Assembly: GCF_036429475.1 (NCBI RefSeq)
Contig: NZ_CP144125.1
Coordinates: forward strand, 744,001 to 808,000
Length of the DNA stretch: 64,000 nucleotides
Reading direction: 5' to 3'
DNA from: Halalkalicoccus sp. CGA53
GTDB taxonomy: Archaea; Halobacteriota; Halobacteria; Halobacteriales; Halalkalicoccaceae
A program made the translations under genes and the position numbers. Below the pieces are notes generated by a model, which made no database searches, was not told where the DNA came from, and worked only from the letters and a program-made list of their open reading frames with translations. Numbering within the stretch: position 1 is the stretch's first letter; every line of letters starts with the position of its first letter. Below are positions 41,942-50,466 of this stretch, one piece after another.

Positions 41942-42898
41942 ATGACAGCACTCGGAACGGCGCGGGCCGATCCCGGGGAGGTAGGGGTCGGACGGCTCGT
42001 CGTCGGCGAGACGCGCGACGGGGCCGAGTTCGGCCTCCCGGTCGCGGTGATCAACGGTGCGGACGACGGGAAGACGCTCTACGTGCAGGCGGCGAGCGAC
42101 GGCGACGAACTGAACGGCGTCGGCGTCGTGAGCCGGTTCGTCCCGCAGATCGATCCGACCGAGCTCTCGGGAACGATCCTCCTCGTCGGCATCGTCAACT
42201 ACCACGGCTTCCAGGTCGCGGAACACCGGAACCCGATCGACGACACGAAGACCAACCGGACGTACCCCGGCGACGAGAACGGCACCTCCTCAGAACGGAT
42301 CGCGCACGCGACGTTCTCGGCCGCGAAACGCGCGGACTACGTCCTCGACCTCCACCAGGGCTCGACCAGCCGGATGCTGAACGAGGTCCGTGTGCGCTGT
42401 GGCCGCCGCCACCGGCTCCACGAGGAGTGTCTGGAACTCGCGACGGTCTTCGGCTGTGGCTACGTCCTCGACCAGAAGGGACCGGACGGCCAGCTCGCCC
42501 GGGTCGCCCCCGACGAGGGGATTCCCACGGTCGACCCGGAACTCGGGGGCTGCGTCGGCTGGGACGAGGAGTCGATCGAACTCGGCGTACAGGGGATCTT
42601 CAACGTGCTCACCCACTACGGCTTTCTCGAGGGCGAGATCACACAGAACCCCCAGACGCGAGCGACGGGCTTCGACCAGCACGGCTCGCCGGTCGGCGGG
42701 CTGGTTCACTGGCAGCGGGAACTCGGCGACCGCGTGAGCCCCGGTGACCCGCTCTTTACGGTTTCGGACGTCTTCGGCACCGAGAAGGAGACGATCACCG
42801 CCGATTCTGCCGGAATCCTCTGGCGCTCGCGGCGGCTGCCGCAGGTAGCCACCGGGGAGTACGTCTGCTCGGTCGCAACCGGCGTGGACACCTGCTAA
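41942..42898 (+). CDS. Succinylglutamate desuccinylase/aspartoacylase family protein
   Basis: 318-aa zinc-carboxypeptidase-like enzyme. It has NGADDGKTLYVQAASDGDELNG (near 39, the H-x-x-E region appears here with Asp/Glu and no clear His), NYHGFQVAEHRNPID and DLHQGSTSR (near 141), which carry likely zinc ligands, and a late C-terminal barrel-like domain (GDRVSPGDPLFTVSDVFG). The family removes acyl groups from amino acids. The TAATG overlap with the next gene, a threonine-synthase-like enzyme, suggests a joint pathway. Confidence 0.82.
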   Translation: MTALGTARADPGEVGVGRLVVGETRDGAEFGLPVAVINGADDGKTLYVQAASDGDELNGVGVVSRFVPQIDPTELSGTILLVGIVNYHGFQVAEHRNPIDDTKTNRTYPGDENGTSSERIAHATFSAAKRADYVLDLHQGSTSRMLNEVRVRCGRRHRLHEECLELATVFGCGYVLDQKGPDGQLARVAPDEGIPTVDPELGGCVGWDEESIELGVQGIFNVLTHYGFLEGEITQNPQTRATGFDQHGSPVGGLVHWQRELGDRVSPGDPLFTVSDVFGTEKETITADSAGILWRSRRLPQVATGEYVCSVATGVDTC

Positions 42899-44043
42899 TG
42901 AGCGGGAGAGGAGTCGCGGACCTCGTCTGCTCTGTCTGTTCCCGGACGTTCCCCGCGAGCCCCGACGAACCCTGGCGCTGTTCGTGCGGCGGACCGCTCG
43001 AACTCGCGGCGAACGATACCGTCCCCGGCAAACCACCGCGGAACCCCGACCGTGACGCCGGTCTCTGGACGTTTTCGGACCTCGTTTCGACCCCTCACCG
43101 GACGACACTCGGCGAGGGGTGGACGCCGCTGATCGAGGCTCCCGAGTGGGACTGCTCGTTCAAACTGGAGTACGTCTTCCCGACCGGGAGCTTCAAGGAT
43201 CGGGGGGCGGCGACGACCCTCTCCCGGGCGGCGGCGCTCGGCGTCGAGCGCGTCGTCGAGGACTCCTCGGGCAACGCGGGCGCTGCGATCGCCACCTACG
43301 CCGCCCGGGCGGGAATCGACACGGCGATCTACGTCCCCGCCGATGTGAAGGAGTCGAAACTGACGGCGATCGAGCGTGCCGGTGCCCGGGCGGTCCGGGT
43401 CGAGGGGTCGCGGGCGGACGTCACGGAGGCGTGTCTCGAAGCGGTAGAAGGGGCGGAACCACGCTCCGCCGAGACGAGGAGCGGGCGGAGCCCGCGACGG
43501 GAGAGTGACGCCTGGTACGCGAGCCACGCGTGGAACCCCGCGTTCTTCGACGGGACCCAGACCGTCGCGTTCGAGGTCTGCGCCCAGCGGGACTGGGAGG
43601 CCCCCGACGCGTTCGTGAGCCCGCTCGGCCACGGGACGCTCTTTCTGGGCGCGTATCGCGGGTTCCGTGCGCTCTTCGAGGCGGGATGGATCGACCGGAT
43701 ACCGAGACTGCTCGGCGCACAGGCGGCCGGCTACGCCCCGATCGCGGAGACGCTCCACGGCGAAAGCGAGGGCCGGAACGAGGCCGCCGACGGCATCCAG
43801 ATCGAAGCGCCGGTTCGGAGAGACCAGATTCTCGCGGCGATCGAAGGGACCGGTGGCGACGCCATCGCGCTCTCCGAGGAGGCGGTGAGGACCGAACTCG
43901 ATCGGCTGCACCGAAACGGGTTCTACACCGAGCCGACCTGTGCGGTCGCGCCCGCGGCGCTCTCTCTGTACCGAGAGCGAGGCGTGATCGAACCGGACGA
44001 CGACGTGGTCGTGGCGCTCACCGGGAGCGGGCTGAAGACGTAG
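42898..44043 (+). CDS. Threonine synthase-like PLP enzyme
   Basis: 381-aa fold-type II PLP enzyme. A zinc-ribbon-like N-terminus (CSVCSRTF, then CSCGGPLEL) precedes the core with PLP Lys in FPTGSFKDRGAATTL near 103 and the phosphate loop region SSGNAGAAIATYAARAG near 127. The C-terminal GSG loop is ALTGSGLKT. It lies directly after the aspartoacylase-like gene with overlapping codons (TAATG). A 15-17 residue Arg/Ser-rich stretch around 187-201 is unlike the rest and corresponds to a GC-rich hairpin insert. Substrate may be homoserine phosphate or another amino acid. Confidence 0.85.
   Translation: MSGRGVADLVCSVCSRTFPASPDEPWRCSCGGPLELAANDTVPGKPPRNPDRDAGLWTFSDLVSTPHRTTLGEGWTPLIEAPEWDCSFKLEYVFPTGSFKDRGAATTLSRAAALGVERVVEDSSGNAGAAIATYAARAGIDTAIYVPADVKESKLTAIERAGARAVRVEGSRADVTEACLEAVEGAEPRSAETRSGRSPRRESDAWYASHAWNPAFFDGTQTVAFEVCAQRDWEAPDAFVSPLGHGTLFLGAYRGFRALFEAGWIDRIPRLLGAQAAGYAPIAETLHGESEGRNEAADGIQIEAPVRRDQILAAIEGTGGDAIALSEEAVRTELDRLHRNGFYTEPTCAVAPAALSLYRERGVIEPDDDVVVALTGSGLKT
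43452..43495. repeat. In-frame hairpin insert in threonine synthase-like gene
   Basis: Two stems stand next to each other, GGCGGA/TCCGCC (43452-43457 and 43465-43470) and GCGGGC/GCCCGC (43481-43486 and 43490-43495). They encode a charged linker between the catalytic segments. The pattern resembles small GC-rich repeats scattered in haloarchaeal genomes. Confidence 0.5.
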
Positions 44044-44044
44044 T

Positions 44045-44878
44045 TCACAGGTCGCTTCGTTCGAAGATGAGCAGGCCGACCCCGAGCGGGACGACGATCC
44101 AGAGCAGCAGGACGAACGCGCCGAAGGTGGGCGAGAGGAACACCGAGAGTTCGCCCGCCGCCTCGAAGCCGGCCTCGCTGGGGAGGAGCGCGGAGCCGAC
44201 GAGGCCGTAGGCGCTCCCGGGTGGGATCGCACTGAAGAGCGCGTACCACCCGGGGATCGGCTCTCCCGTCATGTCCAGACTGTCCGTCGCGTAGAGCAGC
44301 GCGAGGCCGACGAAGTCCCAGAGGATCCAGAACAGGAGCAGGAGTCCGAAACCGACGATCCCTGCCCGGGTCGGCGAGCGCGTCACCGAGGAGCAGCCGA
44401 CGCCGATCGAGACCCAGACCAGCCCGAGCAGTACCGTCACGAGCGTGAACCCGAGGTAGGCCGCGGGATCGAACGAGCCGATCAACGCGACGATCGCGAC
44501 GATGCCGACGCCGAAGCCGACGAGGATCGCGACCGAGACGACGCCGGTTCGACCGAGCACCTTCCCGAGGACGACGTCCCGGCGGGCGTGTGGCAGTCCG
44601 AGGAGGTACTTCACGCTCCCCGACTCGCGCTCGCCCACGATCGACCGGTAGCTGACGACGAGCGAGATCAGCGGGACGAGGACGCTCGCGGGCGTCTGGA
44701 GCGCGAGGATCACCCCGATGATCCCGGCCTCCTCGCCGAGACCGAACAGTTCGCCGACCTGTGAGACGAGCACGGCCCCACCGAGCGTGAACAGCGAGAA
44801 GACGGCGATCAGCACGAGCAGGAGCCTCGAACGGACGGCGTCGCGGAACTCCTTCTTCGCGACGACGGTGACGCTCAT
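44045..44878 (-). CDS. ABC-2 type transporter permease
   Basis: 277-aa membrane subunit with six spans. It starts SVTVVAKKEFRDAVRSRLLL, the elbow helix typical of NosY-like ABC-2 permeases, and has the conserved ERESGSVKYLLGLPHARRDV segment near 82-101. It works with the ATPase encoded directly upstream, whose stop codon overlaps this start (ATGA). The cargo is not known; this class exports drugs, lipids or copper-related substrates. Confidence 0.88.
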   Translation of the reverse strand: MSVTVVAKKEFRDAVRSRLLLVLIAVFSLFTLGGAVLVSQVGELFGLGEEAGIIGVILALQTPASVLVPLISLVVSYRSIVGERESGSVKYLLGLPHARRDVVLGKVLGRTGVVSVAILVGFGVGIVAIVALIGSFDPAAYLGFTLVTVLLGLVWVSIGVGCSSVTRSPTRAGIVGFGLLLLFWILWDFVGLALLYATDSLDMTGEPIPGWYALFSAIPPGSAYGLVGSALLPSEAGFEAAGELSVFLSPTFGAFVLLLWIVVPLGVGLLIFERSDL

Positions 44879-45786
44879 GCGCTCGCCTCCCCGGTGTAGG
44901 TCGCGAACACCTCGTCGAGCGACGCCTCCGAGAGCGAGAAGTCCTTGACGCGCGCGCCCTCGCGCTCGACGGTCCGGAACACCTCGGGCTTGGCGTCGCT
45001 CGCACAGGTGACGACCAGCGAGGAGTTCTCCATCGCGACGGTCGAGACGCCGGAGAGCGCCTCGACCGGTCCGACGATCGCTTCGCTCGGCTCGTCGAGG
45101 TGGAGCCGGAACGTCTCCTCGGTCCGCAGGGCGTCCCTGAGCGCGTCGATCGAGTCCTCCGCGACGAGTTCGCCGCCCCGGAGGATCCCCACCCGGTCGC
45201 AGACCGCCTCGACCTGTCCGAGGATGTGAGACGAGAAGAAGACGGTCGCCCCGCACCCGGCCTCCTCGCGAACGATCTCGCGCATCTCACGCGCGCCGTT
45301 CGGGTCGAGCCCAGTCGAGGGCTCGTCGAGGACGAGGAGGTCGGGTTCGCCGACGAGCGCGCTCGCGAGGCCGAGTCGCTGGGTCATCCCCTTCGAGTAG
45401 CCGCCCACCTTCCGGTCGAGCGCGTCAGGGACCCCGACCCGTTCCGCGAGTTCGTCGGGATCGTCGTCGGCTACTTTCGACTCGATGGAGAACTCGAGGT
45501 GCTGGCGACCGGTCAGCCGGTCGTAGAGGTCGAATCCCTCGGGCAGGACGCCGGTGCGCTCGCGGATCGCGATGCTCTCGCTCCCGGCGTCCATCCCGAG
45601 GACGGTGATCTCCCCCGCCGTGGGTCGGGAGAAGTCGAGCAGCGTGTCGATCGTCGTCGTCTTGCCCGGGCCGTTCGGCCCCAGGAAGCCGTAGACCTCG
45701 CCCGAGCGGACCGCGAGGTCGAGATCCGAGAGCGCGACGGTGTCGTCGAAGCGTTTCGTCACCCCCTGGAGTTCGATCGCTGTCAT
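44875..45786 (-). CDS. ABC transporter ATP-binding protein (ABC-2 partner)
   Basis: 303-aa ATPase. Walker A reads LGPNGPGKTTT near 37, with Pro where the family normally has Ala, Ser or Cys. The signature is GYSKGMTQRLGLASAL near 130, Walker B LLVLDEPSTGLDP near 152, and the H-loop FFSSHILGQVE. A C-terminal extension of about 80 residues is typical of this exporter class. The ATG at 45786 was chosen over the long upstream frame. It forms a two-gene operon with the permease at 44045-44878. Confidence 0.9.
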   Translation of the reverse strand: MTAIELQGVTKRFDDTVALSDLDLAVRSGEVYGFLGPNGPGKTTTIDTLLDFSRPTAGEITVLGMDAGSESIAIRERTGVLPEGFDLYDRLTGRQHLEFSIESKVADDDPDELAERVGVPDALDRKVGGYSKGMTQRLGLASALVGEPDLLVLDEPSTGLDPNGAREMREIVREEAGCGATVFFSSHILGQVEAVCDRVGILRGGELVAEDSIDALRDALRTEETFRLHLDEPSEAIVGPVEALSGVSTVAMENSSLVVTCASDAKPEVFRTVEREGARVKDFSLSEASLDEVFATYTGEASA

Positions 45787-45851
45787 CGCACGACCCTTCG
45801 GTGATCCGATACATAAACCCCGAAGCCGGGTTTCCGGCCCCGAGAATCGGC

Positions 45852-46058
45852 TCACGGACCGGCATCGAGCGCCATTCCGTAGCGAACCACGACGAGGCCG
45901 GCGAACGCGCCGACGAACAGCACGAGCCCCACCGTGACTGGCGAGAGTCCCTCGGTCCCGGGAATCTCGCGGGCGGTGACGAGCCAGGTCCCGAGGAGGG
46001 CTATCGCGAGCGAGAGGACGCCCGAGAGCGCGAGGTCCGCGGTGTCCGGCGCTTCCAT
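45852..46058 (-). CDS. Small two-span membrane protein
   Basis: 68-aa hydrophobic protein with helices at about 8-28 and 40-60 and a short loop between (TAREIPGTEGLSP). It lies on the same strand between tiaS and the ABC exporter genes. I do not recognise a family. Confidence 0.6.
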   Translation of the reverse strand: MEAPDTADLALSGVLSLAIALLGTWLVTAREIPGTEGLSPVTVGLVLFVGAFAGLVVVRYGMALDAGP

Positions 46059-46096
46059 GTGCGGCCGTCACCCTCGCCGGTCGAAAGCCCGTCGGT

Positions 46097-47368
46097 TCAC
46101 CGTTCGGGGTGGACCTGCGCGTCGAACCCACCCCTGACGAGCGGTTTCGCGACGTGTCTCCGTGCGGTGGGCGGCACCTCGTACCAGCCGATCTCGAGAT
46201 CGCGGTCGACCTCCACCCGTTCCTTCCCGGGCGCACTCGTCCGACACTCCCGGCACCGGTAGCCCTGGTCACGGCCCGCGCTCTCCATCGACCGGCCGCA
46301 GTCCGGACAGCGCGGATTTCGGCACCTGAACCGGTTCAGCCCCCGCGACGCGAACTTCTCGAGTTTGAGGGTCCCACCGGAGACCTCCCCGCAGACGGCG
46401 AGTCGGTCGCCCGGACGGAGCGCGCGGACCCGGTCGCGAAAGCGCTTCGTGGGTTCGAACGCCGCACATCGGATCTCGGTCTCGCCGTCGTCCGACTCGA
46501 GCGTGAAGAAGACGTGGCCGCCCGCGCGCGTCTCCGGGTCGCTCGCGACGGTACCGGAGCTCCGGTAGCAGTAGCCCGATTCGAGGCCCGAGAGCGGCGC
46601 CTCGCGGAGGTGGGCGTCGGTGCCCTGGTTCGTCACGAACGTCTCCGCCCGTTCGACGGCCTCGCTCTCGATCAGTTCCGCGACTTCCAGTACGGCATCG
46701 GTGTCGTCCCCACGGATCCCGTAGAGCACCGGACAGGGCGTGTTCGGCACGCAAACGACGTCACCCGTCGCCCTGTCGACTGTGTCCCAGACGCGCGGGT
46801 AGGACGCGTCGGCCGCCGCGAAGACCGACTCCGGATCGACCTCGCGATCGGTTCCCCACCGCTCGCGCTCGCGATAGACGATCCGTTCGTAGGTCGGGTC
46901 GGGGAGCGGCCAGGAGCCGACGGCCGCGAGCGAACCGATCAGTCCCCGGCCGTTCTCCCATCCTCTGAACCGGTACCCGTGAGCGGAGCAGAGGACCCGC
47001 GCCTCTTCCCTACCCAGGTGATCGGTGACCGCCCGGTGGGCGAACTCCGCGACCGGCTCCGGAACCGCGTCGGAACCGTGGGATGTTACGACCAAGCCGG
47101 GATTCGTCTTCGGGTCGTCGACGATCGCGTACTCGCCGATCAGTCCCTCCGCAAGCGAGAACGCCCTCTCTGGGTCGCAGTCGGTGTGGAGCGCCACCGC
47201 GGCGTTCCCCCGTGTCTTGTGCGGGACCGCCGGGTTACATCGGACGAGGAGGAGTCGGTCGACGGTCGCACCCTCGGCTCGCAGCGCGTCGGCGAGCAGC
47301 GCGCCGAGGTAGGTCGTACACATCCCCCCCGTTCTGGAGTCGGTGTCGTCGATCCCGACGACGGTCAT
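46097..47368 (-). CDS. tiaS: tRNA(Ile2) 2-agmatinylcytidine synthetase TiaS
   Basis: 423-aa enzyme that attaches agmatine to C34 of tRNA(Ile2), so that the CAU anticodon reads AUA. This modification is archaeal. It starts with the family mark MTVVGIDDTDSRTGGMCTTY. The catalytic region and an FRGWENGRGLIGSLAAVGSW block follow. An OB-fold part lies near 280-340 (GGHVFFTLESDDGETEIRCA), and a C-terminal zinc ribbon has CRNPRCPDCG and CRECR. The ATG at 47368 removes an upstream frame with no similarity. The length is normal. Confidence 0.94.
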   Translation of the reverse strand: MTVVGIDDTDSRTGGMCTTYLGALLADALRAEGATVDRLLLVRCNPAVPHKTRGNAAVALHTDCDPERAFSLAEGLIGEYAIVDDPKTNPGLVVTSHGSDAVPEPVAEFAHRAVTDHLGREEARVLCSAHGYRFRGWENGRGLIGSLAAVGSWPLPDPTYERIVYRERERWGTDREVDPESVFAAADASYPRVWDTVDRATGDVVCVPNTPCPVLYGIRGDDTDAVLEVAELIESEAVERAETFVTNQGTDAHLREAPLSGLESGYCYRSSGTVASDPETRAGGHVFFTLESDDGETEIRCAAFEPTKRFRDRVRALRPGDRLAVCGEVSGGTLKLEKFASRGLNRFRCRNPRCPDCGRSMESAGRDQGYRCRECRTSAPGKERVEVDRDLEIGWYEVPPTARRHVAKPLVRGGFDAQVHPER

Positions 47369-47518
47369 CACGCTGGCTACTCGTCGCGAGCCCGTACCGG
47401 TTTCGCCTGGGCAGCGTGACCCCTCGTAGCGTGTTATGTACACCCTGTACGCGAGGTAAATTCCCACGGAGGACCCTGACAGAATCGCCAGAGGGCGTCC
47501 ATTCGGCGTGCAAAACAC

Positions 47519-47525
47519 CTATATG
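47519..47525 (+). promoter_or_regulatory. TATA-like box of the archaeal HTH regulator gene
   Basis: CTATATG lies 24-30 nt upstream of the ATG at 47549, consistent with a leaderless transcript. Confidence 0.6.
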
Positions 47526-47548
47526 TACCGAACGACTTATGTAGCAGT

Positions 47549-48520
47549 ATGTCACGATCCGCGCTGGTCGGCAACGTGATCGCGATGCTCCGCGACGCGG
47601 GCTTCGCCGTGAGCGACCGGTGTGCGATCCGACCCAAGAGCTTCGACGTCGCGGCGCGGCGCGGCGAGGACCTCGTCCTCTTGAAGATTCTCGGCAACAT
47701 CGACGGCCTCGACGCCGAAACGGGCGTCGAGATGCGCCGCCTCGGCGAGTACCTCGGCGCGACGCCGTTCGTCATCGGGCTCCGGACCCGCGACGAGGAG
47801 CTGAAACCGGGCGTCGTCTACTTCCGTCACGGCGTTCCGGTACTGAGCCCCGACACCGTCTACGACCTCGTCATCGAGGAGGTGCCGCCGCTGATCTACG
47901 CCGCCCCCGGCGGGCTCTACGTCAACATCGACGAGGAGATCCTCGCGGACGAGCGCCGCCAGCAGAACATGAGCCTGGGCCAGCTCGCGAGCGAACTCGG
48001 CGTCTCCCGACGAACCGTCTCGAAGTACGAGGACGGCATGAACGCCTCCATCGAGGTCGCGATGCGTCTGGAGGAGCTGTTCGACGCCCCCCTCACGAGC
48101 CCCGTCGACGTACTCGCCGGGGCGGGCGAGGTCCGAGAGTCCGAACCGACGCCCGGCGCGCTCTCGGTCGATCCGGACGACGAACACATCGTCACCGTGC
48201 TCACCCGCGCGGGGTTCACCGTCCACCCGACCGCACGCGCGCCGTTCAAGGCGGTGAGCGAGGACGCCGACGAAGACGACGAGAACGTCCTCACCGGCCA
48301 CTCCCAACTCTCGAAGACCGCCCAGAAACGGGCGCGCATCATGGCTTCTATTGGAAAAGTGACGCTCACCCGCTCGGTCTACTTCGTCGACGAGACTCCC
48401 AAAGAGGAGGTCGAAGGAACCGCGTTCATCGAGTGCGCGGAGGCCGAGAGCCTCTCCGACGCGGACGAACTGAAGGAGCTGATCCACGAGCGGACCGACC
48501 CGCCCGAAGAGGTCGCGTAG
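47549..48520 (+). CDS. Archaeal HTH-type (Cro/C1) transcriptional regulator
   Basis: 323-aa protein of a family conserved across archaea and annotated as putative HTH-type transcriptional regulatory protein. The N-terminal 120 residues form an alpha/beta nuclease-like domain ([20 protein letters not shown] and [20 protein letters not shown]). A Cro/C1 HTH lies near 132-186 ([20 protein letters not shown], then [20 protein letters not shown]). A C-terminal domain of about 130 residues follows. Targets are unknown. It is followed by a palindromic element and a convergent gene. Confidence 0.92.
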   Translation: MSRSALVGNVIAMLRDAGFAVSDRCAIRPKSFDVAARRGEDLVLLKILGNIDGLDAETGVEMRRLGEYLGATPFVIGLRTRDEELKPGVVYFRHGVPVLSPDTVYDLVIEEVPPLIYAAPGGLYVNIDEEILADERRQQNMSLGQLASELGVSRRTVSKYEDGMNASIEVAMRLEELFDAPLTSPVDVLAGAGEVRESEPTPGALSVDPDDEHIVTVLTRAGFTVHPTARAPFKAVSEDADEDDENVLTGHSQLSKTAQKRARIMASIGKVTLTRSVYFVDETPKEEVEGTAFIECAEAESLSDADELKELIHERTDPPEEVA

Positions 48521-48630
48521 GTCGGGTTCGAGACGTCGCGGTCTTCGGTACGGCTCACCGATCCAGCCGGGAGTTCGTCCCTCGAGCTCGACCGTCTTCG
48601 ACGGATACGTGCGGCCACGGCAGTCGTCGT

Positions 48631-48709
48631 TACGGACTGCTGTACCGGTATACCGCTCGGACCGAGCGGCGGGGACCGGTCTGACCGGTACGGACTACAG
48701 CAGTCCGTA
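48631..48709. repeat. 79-bp palindromic element, copy 2
   Basis: A perfect 14-bp inverted repeat, TACGGACTGCTGTA (48631-48644) and TACAGCAGTCCGTA (48696-48709), encloses an inner hairpin CCGCTCGG/CCGAGCGG (48653-48660 and 48662-48669). It lies between two convergent genes. Its outer arms match those of copy 1 at 11969-12046 in 12 of 15 positions, and the differences are compensated in the opposite arm. Confidence 0.75.
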
Positions 48710-48769
48710 GTGGGGATCTCCTCGGAGGTCGAGCGCCGACAGAAAGACGGTAGCAGGATCGGATTCGGC

Positions 48770-50116
48770 TCAACGACCCGGTTTGAGTACTCGCCACGCG
48801 ATCCCCGGACGAAACAGCGAGGTTGGCCGGTTCTCCATCGTGACGACGCGATTGAAGGATTCGGCCAGGCTTCCGTCGGTCTGGGCCTTACGATGCAGTC
48901 TGGCGACGTACCCGTTCACGAGGTCCGTCCCGAACGGTTTGGGACCGGTCGTCCGTTGGAACTGGAAGTCGGAGCCGACCGCGAGCCTCCACGCGTCGTC
49001 GACGACGTCTGCGGCACGCTCGAAGAACCCGAGTGCGACCTCGTCACTGCGCTCGGTCGCCAGCGTGTGGTGTAGCTGGAGAGCCTCGAGCGCGGCCACG
49101 GTCATGCCCTGGCCGTAGATCGGATTGAAGCTGGCGATCGCGTCACCGACGACGACCAGACCCACGGGGAACCGGTCGAGGTCCTCGTAGCGGCGTCTGA
49201 CGTTCGCCGGGAACGGGTAGTGCGCGATCTCCTCCGAGACCAGCGCGTGCTCCTCGAGGAGGCGTTCTATATCGGGGATCGGGAGACTGGCTGCGTACTC
49301 GACGAACCCCTCCGGATCCGTCGGCGGCCGGTCGCCGTGGACGCCGACCAGCGTCAGCAGCCGCCGTCCGTGTTCGATCGGAAACGTTCCACAGCCCCGC
49401 GTTCGCGGCGGGTTCGGCATCAGGAAGAACGACCGGCGGCTCTCGGCGGGTCGTTCGATGACGGCCGTGCTGTACGCCAGGTCGATGTACACCTCGTCGG
49501 TCGTGGGCGAGGGAAAGCCGTGTCTCTCGAGCCAGGCAGGCGTCCGGGAGGTTCGTCCGGTGGCGTCGACGACCAGCTCGGCCTCGATCTCCCGTTCGCC
49601 ACCCCCGGTTCGGACGATCACCCCCTCGACGGTCGTACCCTCGTCGACGAGGTAGTCGACGAACTGACACTCGTCCCGTATCGTGACACGATCGAGTGCG
49701 GCGACCCGTCGTCGGGTGATTCGCTCGAACAGCGGCCGACTCGCACAGTACATCGGCATCCGGGTCGGCCCGTCCGCGAGGAAGTCCCCCTCCTCGTATA
49801 TTGCCAGGTCGCTGGCGAGGTCGATCACCAGCGCGCCGGCCCCGATCACCTCCTCGCCGTAGCCGGGAAAGATGTCCTCTAGCGTCGCCTGTCCTGCCGT
49901 CTGCATCACGTGGATGTGGCGTGCCTGGGGGGTCCCCGGACGGGCGACCGCGTCCTCCGGAAGTGGGTCTCGTTCGACGAGTGTGACCGTTTCGAACCGA
50001 TCGACCAGCACACGGGTCGCGACCAGTCCGGCCATGCTCGCCCCGACGACCACCGCGTGCCCACCCCTCTCGGCGATCCGATCGGGATCGTATCGGGAAA
50101 CGGTTGCCAGGGCCAT
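48770..50116 (-). CDS. FAD-dependent oxidoreductase (monooxygenase/geranylgeranyl reductase type)
   Basis: 448-aa flavoprotein. The FAD dinucleotide fold is AVVVGASMAGLVATRVLVDR near 21, with a second glycine strand DATGRTSRTPAWLE and the late GDAIASFNPIYGQGMTVAAL motif near 340. This is the group that includes aromatic hydroxylases, epoxidases and geranylgeranyl reductases. The ATG at 50116 was chosen; a very long in-frame extension above it reads other genes in the wrong frame. It lies downstream of a zinc-ribbon peptide gene and a quinone reductase/UbiA fusion gene on the same strand, so a role in isoprenoid or quinone chemistry is likely but inferred. Confidence 0.87.
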   Translation of the reverse strand: MALATVSRYDPDRIAERGGHAVVVGASMAGLVATRVLVDRFETVTLVERDPLPEDAVARPGTPQARHIHVMQTAGQATLEDIFPGYGEEVIGAGALVIDLASDLAIYEEGDFLADGPTRMPMYCASRPLFERITRRRVAALDRVTIRDECQFVDYLVDEGTTVEGVIVRTGGGEREIEAELVVDATGRTSRTPAWLERHGFPSPTTDEVYIDLAYSTAVIERPAESRRSFFLMPNPPRTRGCGTFPIEHGRRLLTLVGVHGDRPPTDPEGFVEYAASLPIPDIERLLEEHALVSEEIAHYPFPANVRRRYEDLDRFPVGLVVVGDAIASFNPIYGQGMTVAALEALQLHHTLATERSDEVALGFFERAADVVDDAWRLAVGSDFQFQRTTGPKPFGTDLVNGYVARLHRKAQTDGSLAESFNRVVTMENRPTSLFRPGIAWRVLKPGR

Positions 50117-50307
50117 CCGTCGACCTCTCGACTCTCCCTCGAGCCGAGAGTAAATAACGCTACTCCGTGACACTCGCCCAGGGTGCGACGTCTCGTCAGC
50201 CGGTGACCCCGCTCCGCCCCGTCCTCGACAGGACGGCTCCGACGGACTCCCCGGACCGACTCGACCACGCCGCACTGCGTCGCCGATCGGTGGAGACGGC
50301 TCCCGAC

Positions 50308-50412
50308 TCAGGGGGCCACCAGGGTCCCGCGTTCCGCGACGTGCCCGCACTCCGGACAGGCCTCGTAGCCCTGAACGATCGCCAGCCTCGTCTCGCAGTC
50401 GGGACAGTCCAT
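50308..50412 (-). CDS. 34-residue zinc-ribbon microprotein
   Basis: Short gene read directly from the sequence. ATG at 50412 and TGA at 50308-50310 give 34 aa with two CPxC-type knuckles, MDCPDCETRL and ACPECGHVAERG, joined by a short hydrophobic linker. This matches the small CPxCG-type zinc-finger proteins known in haloarchaea, several of which have regulatory effects. It lies between the NQO-UbiA fusion gene (54 nt upstream) and the FAD oxidoreductase gene (191 nt downstream), all on the minus strand. Its partner or target is unknown. Confidence 0.75.
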   Translation of the reverse strand: MDCPDCETRLAIVQGYEACPECGHVAERGTLVAP

Positions 50413-50466
50413 AGCACCCCTCTGCTTTCGACGATTCATAAGTGTATATACGACGATCGACGAAGG

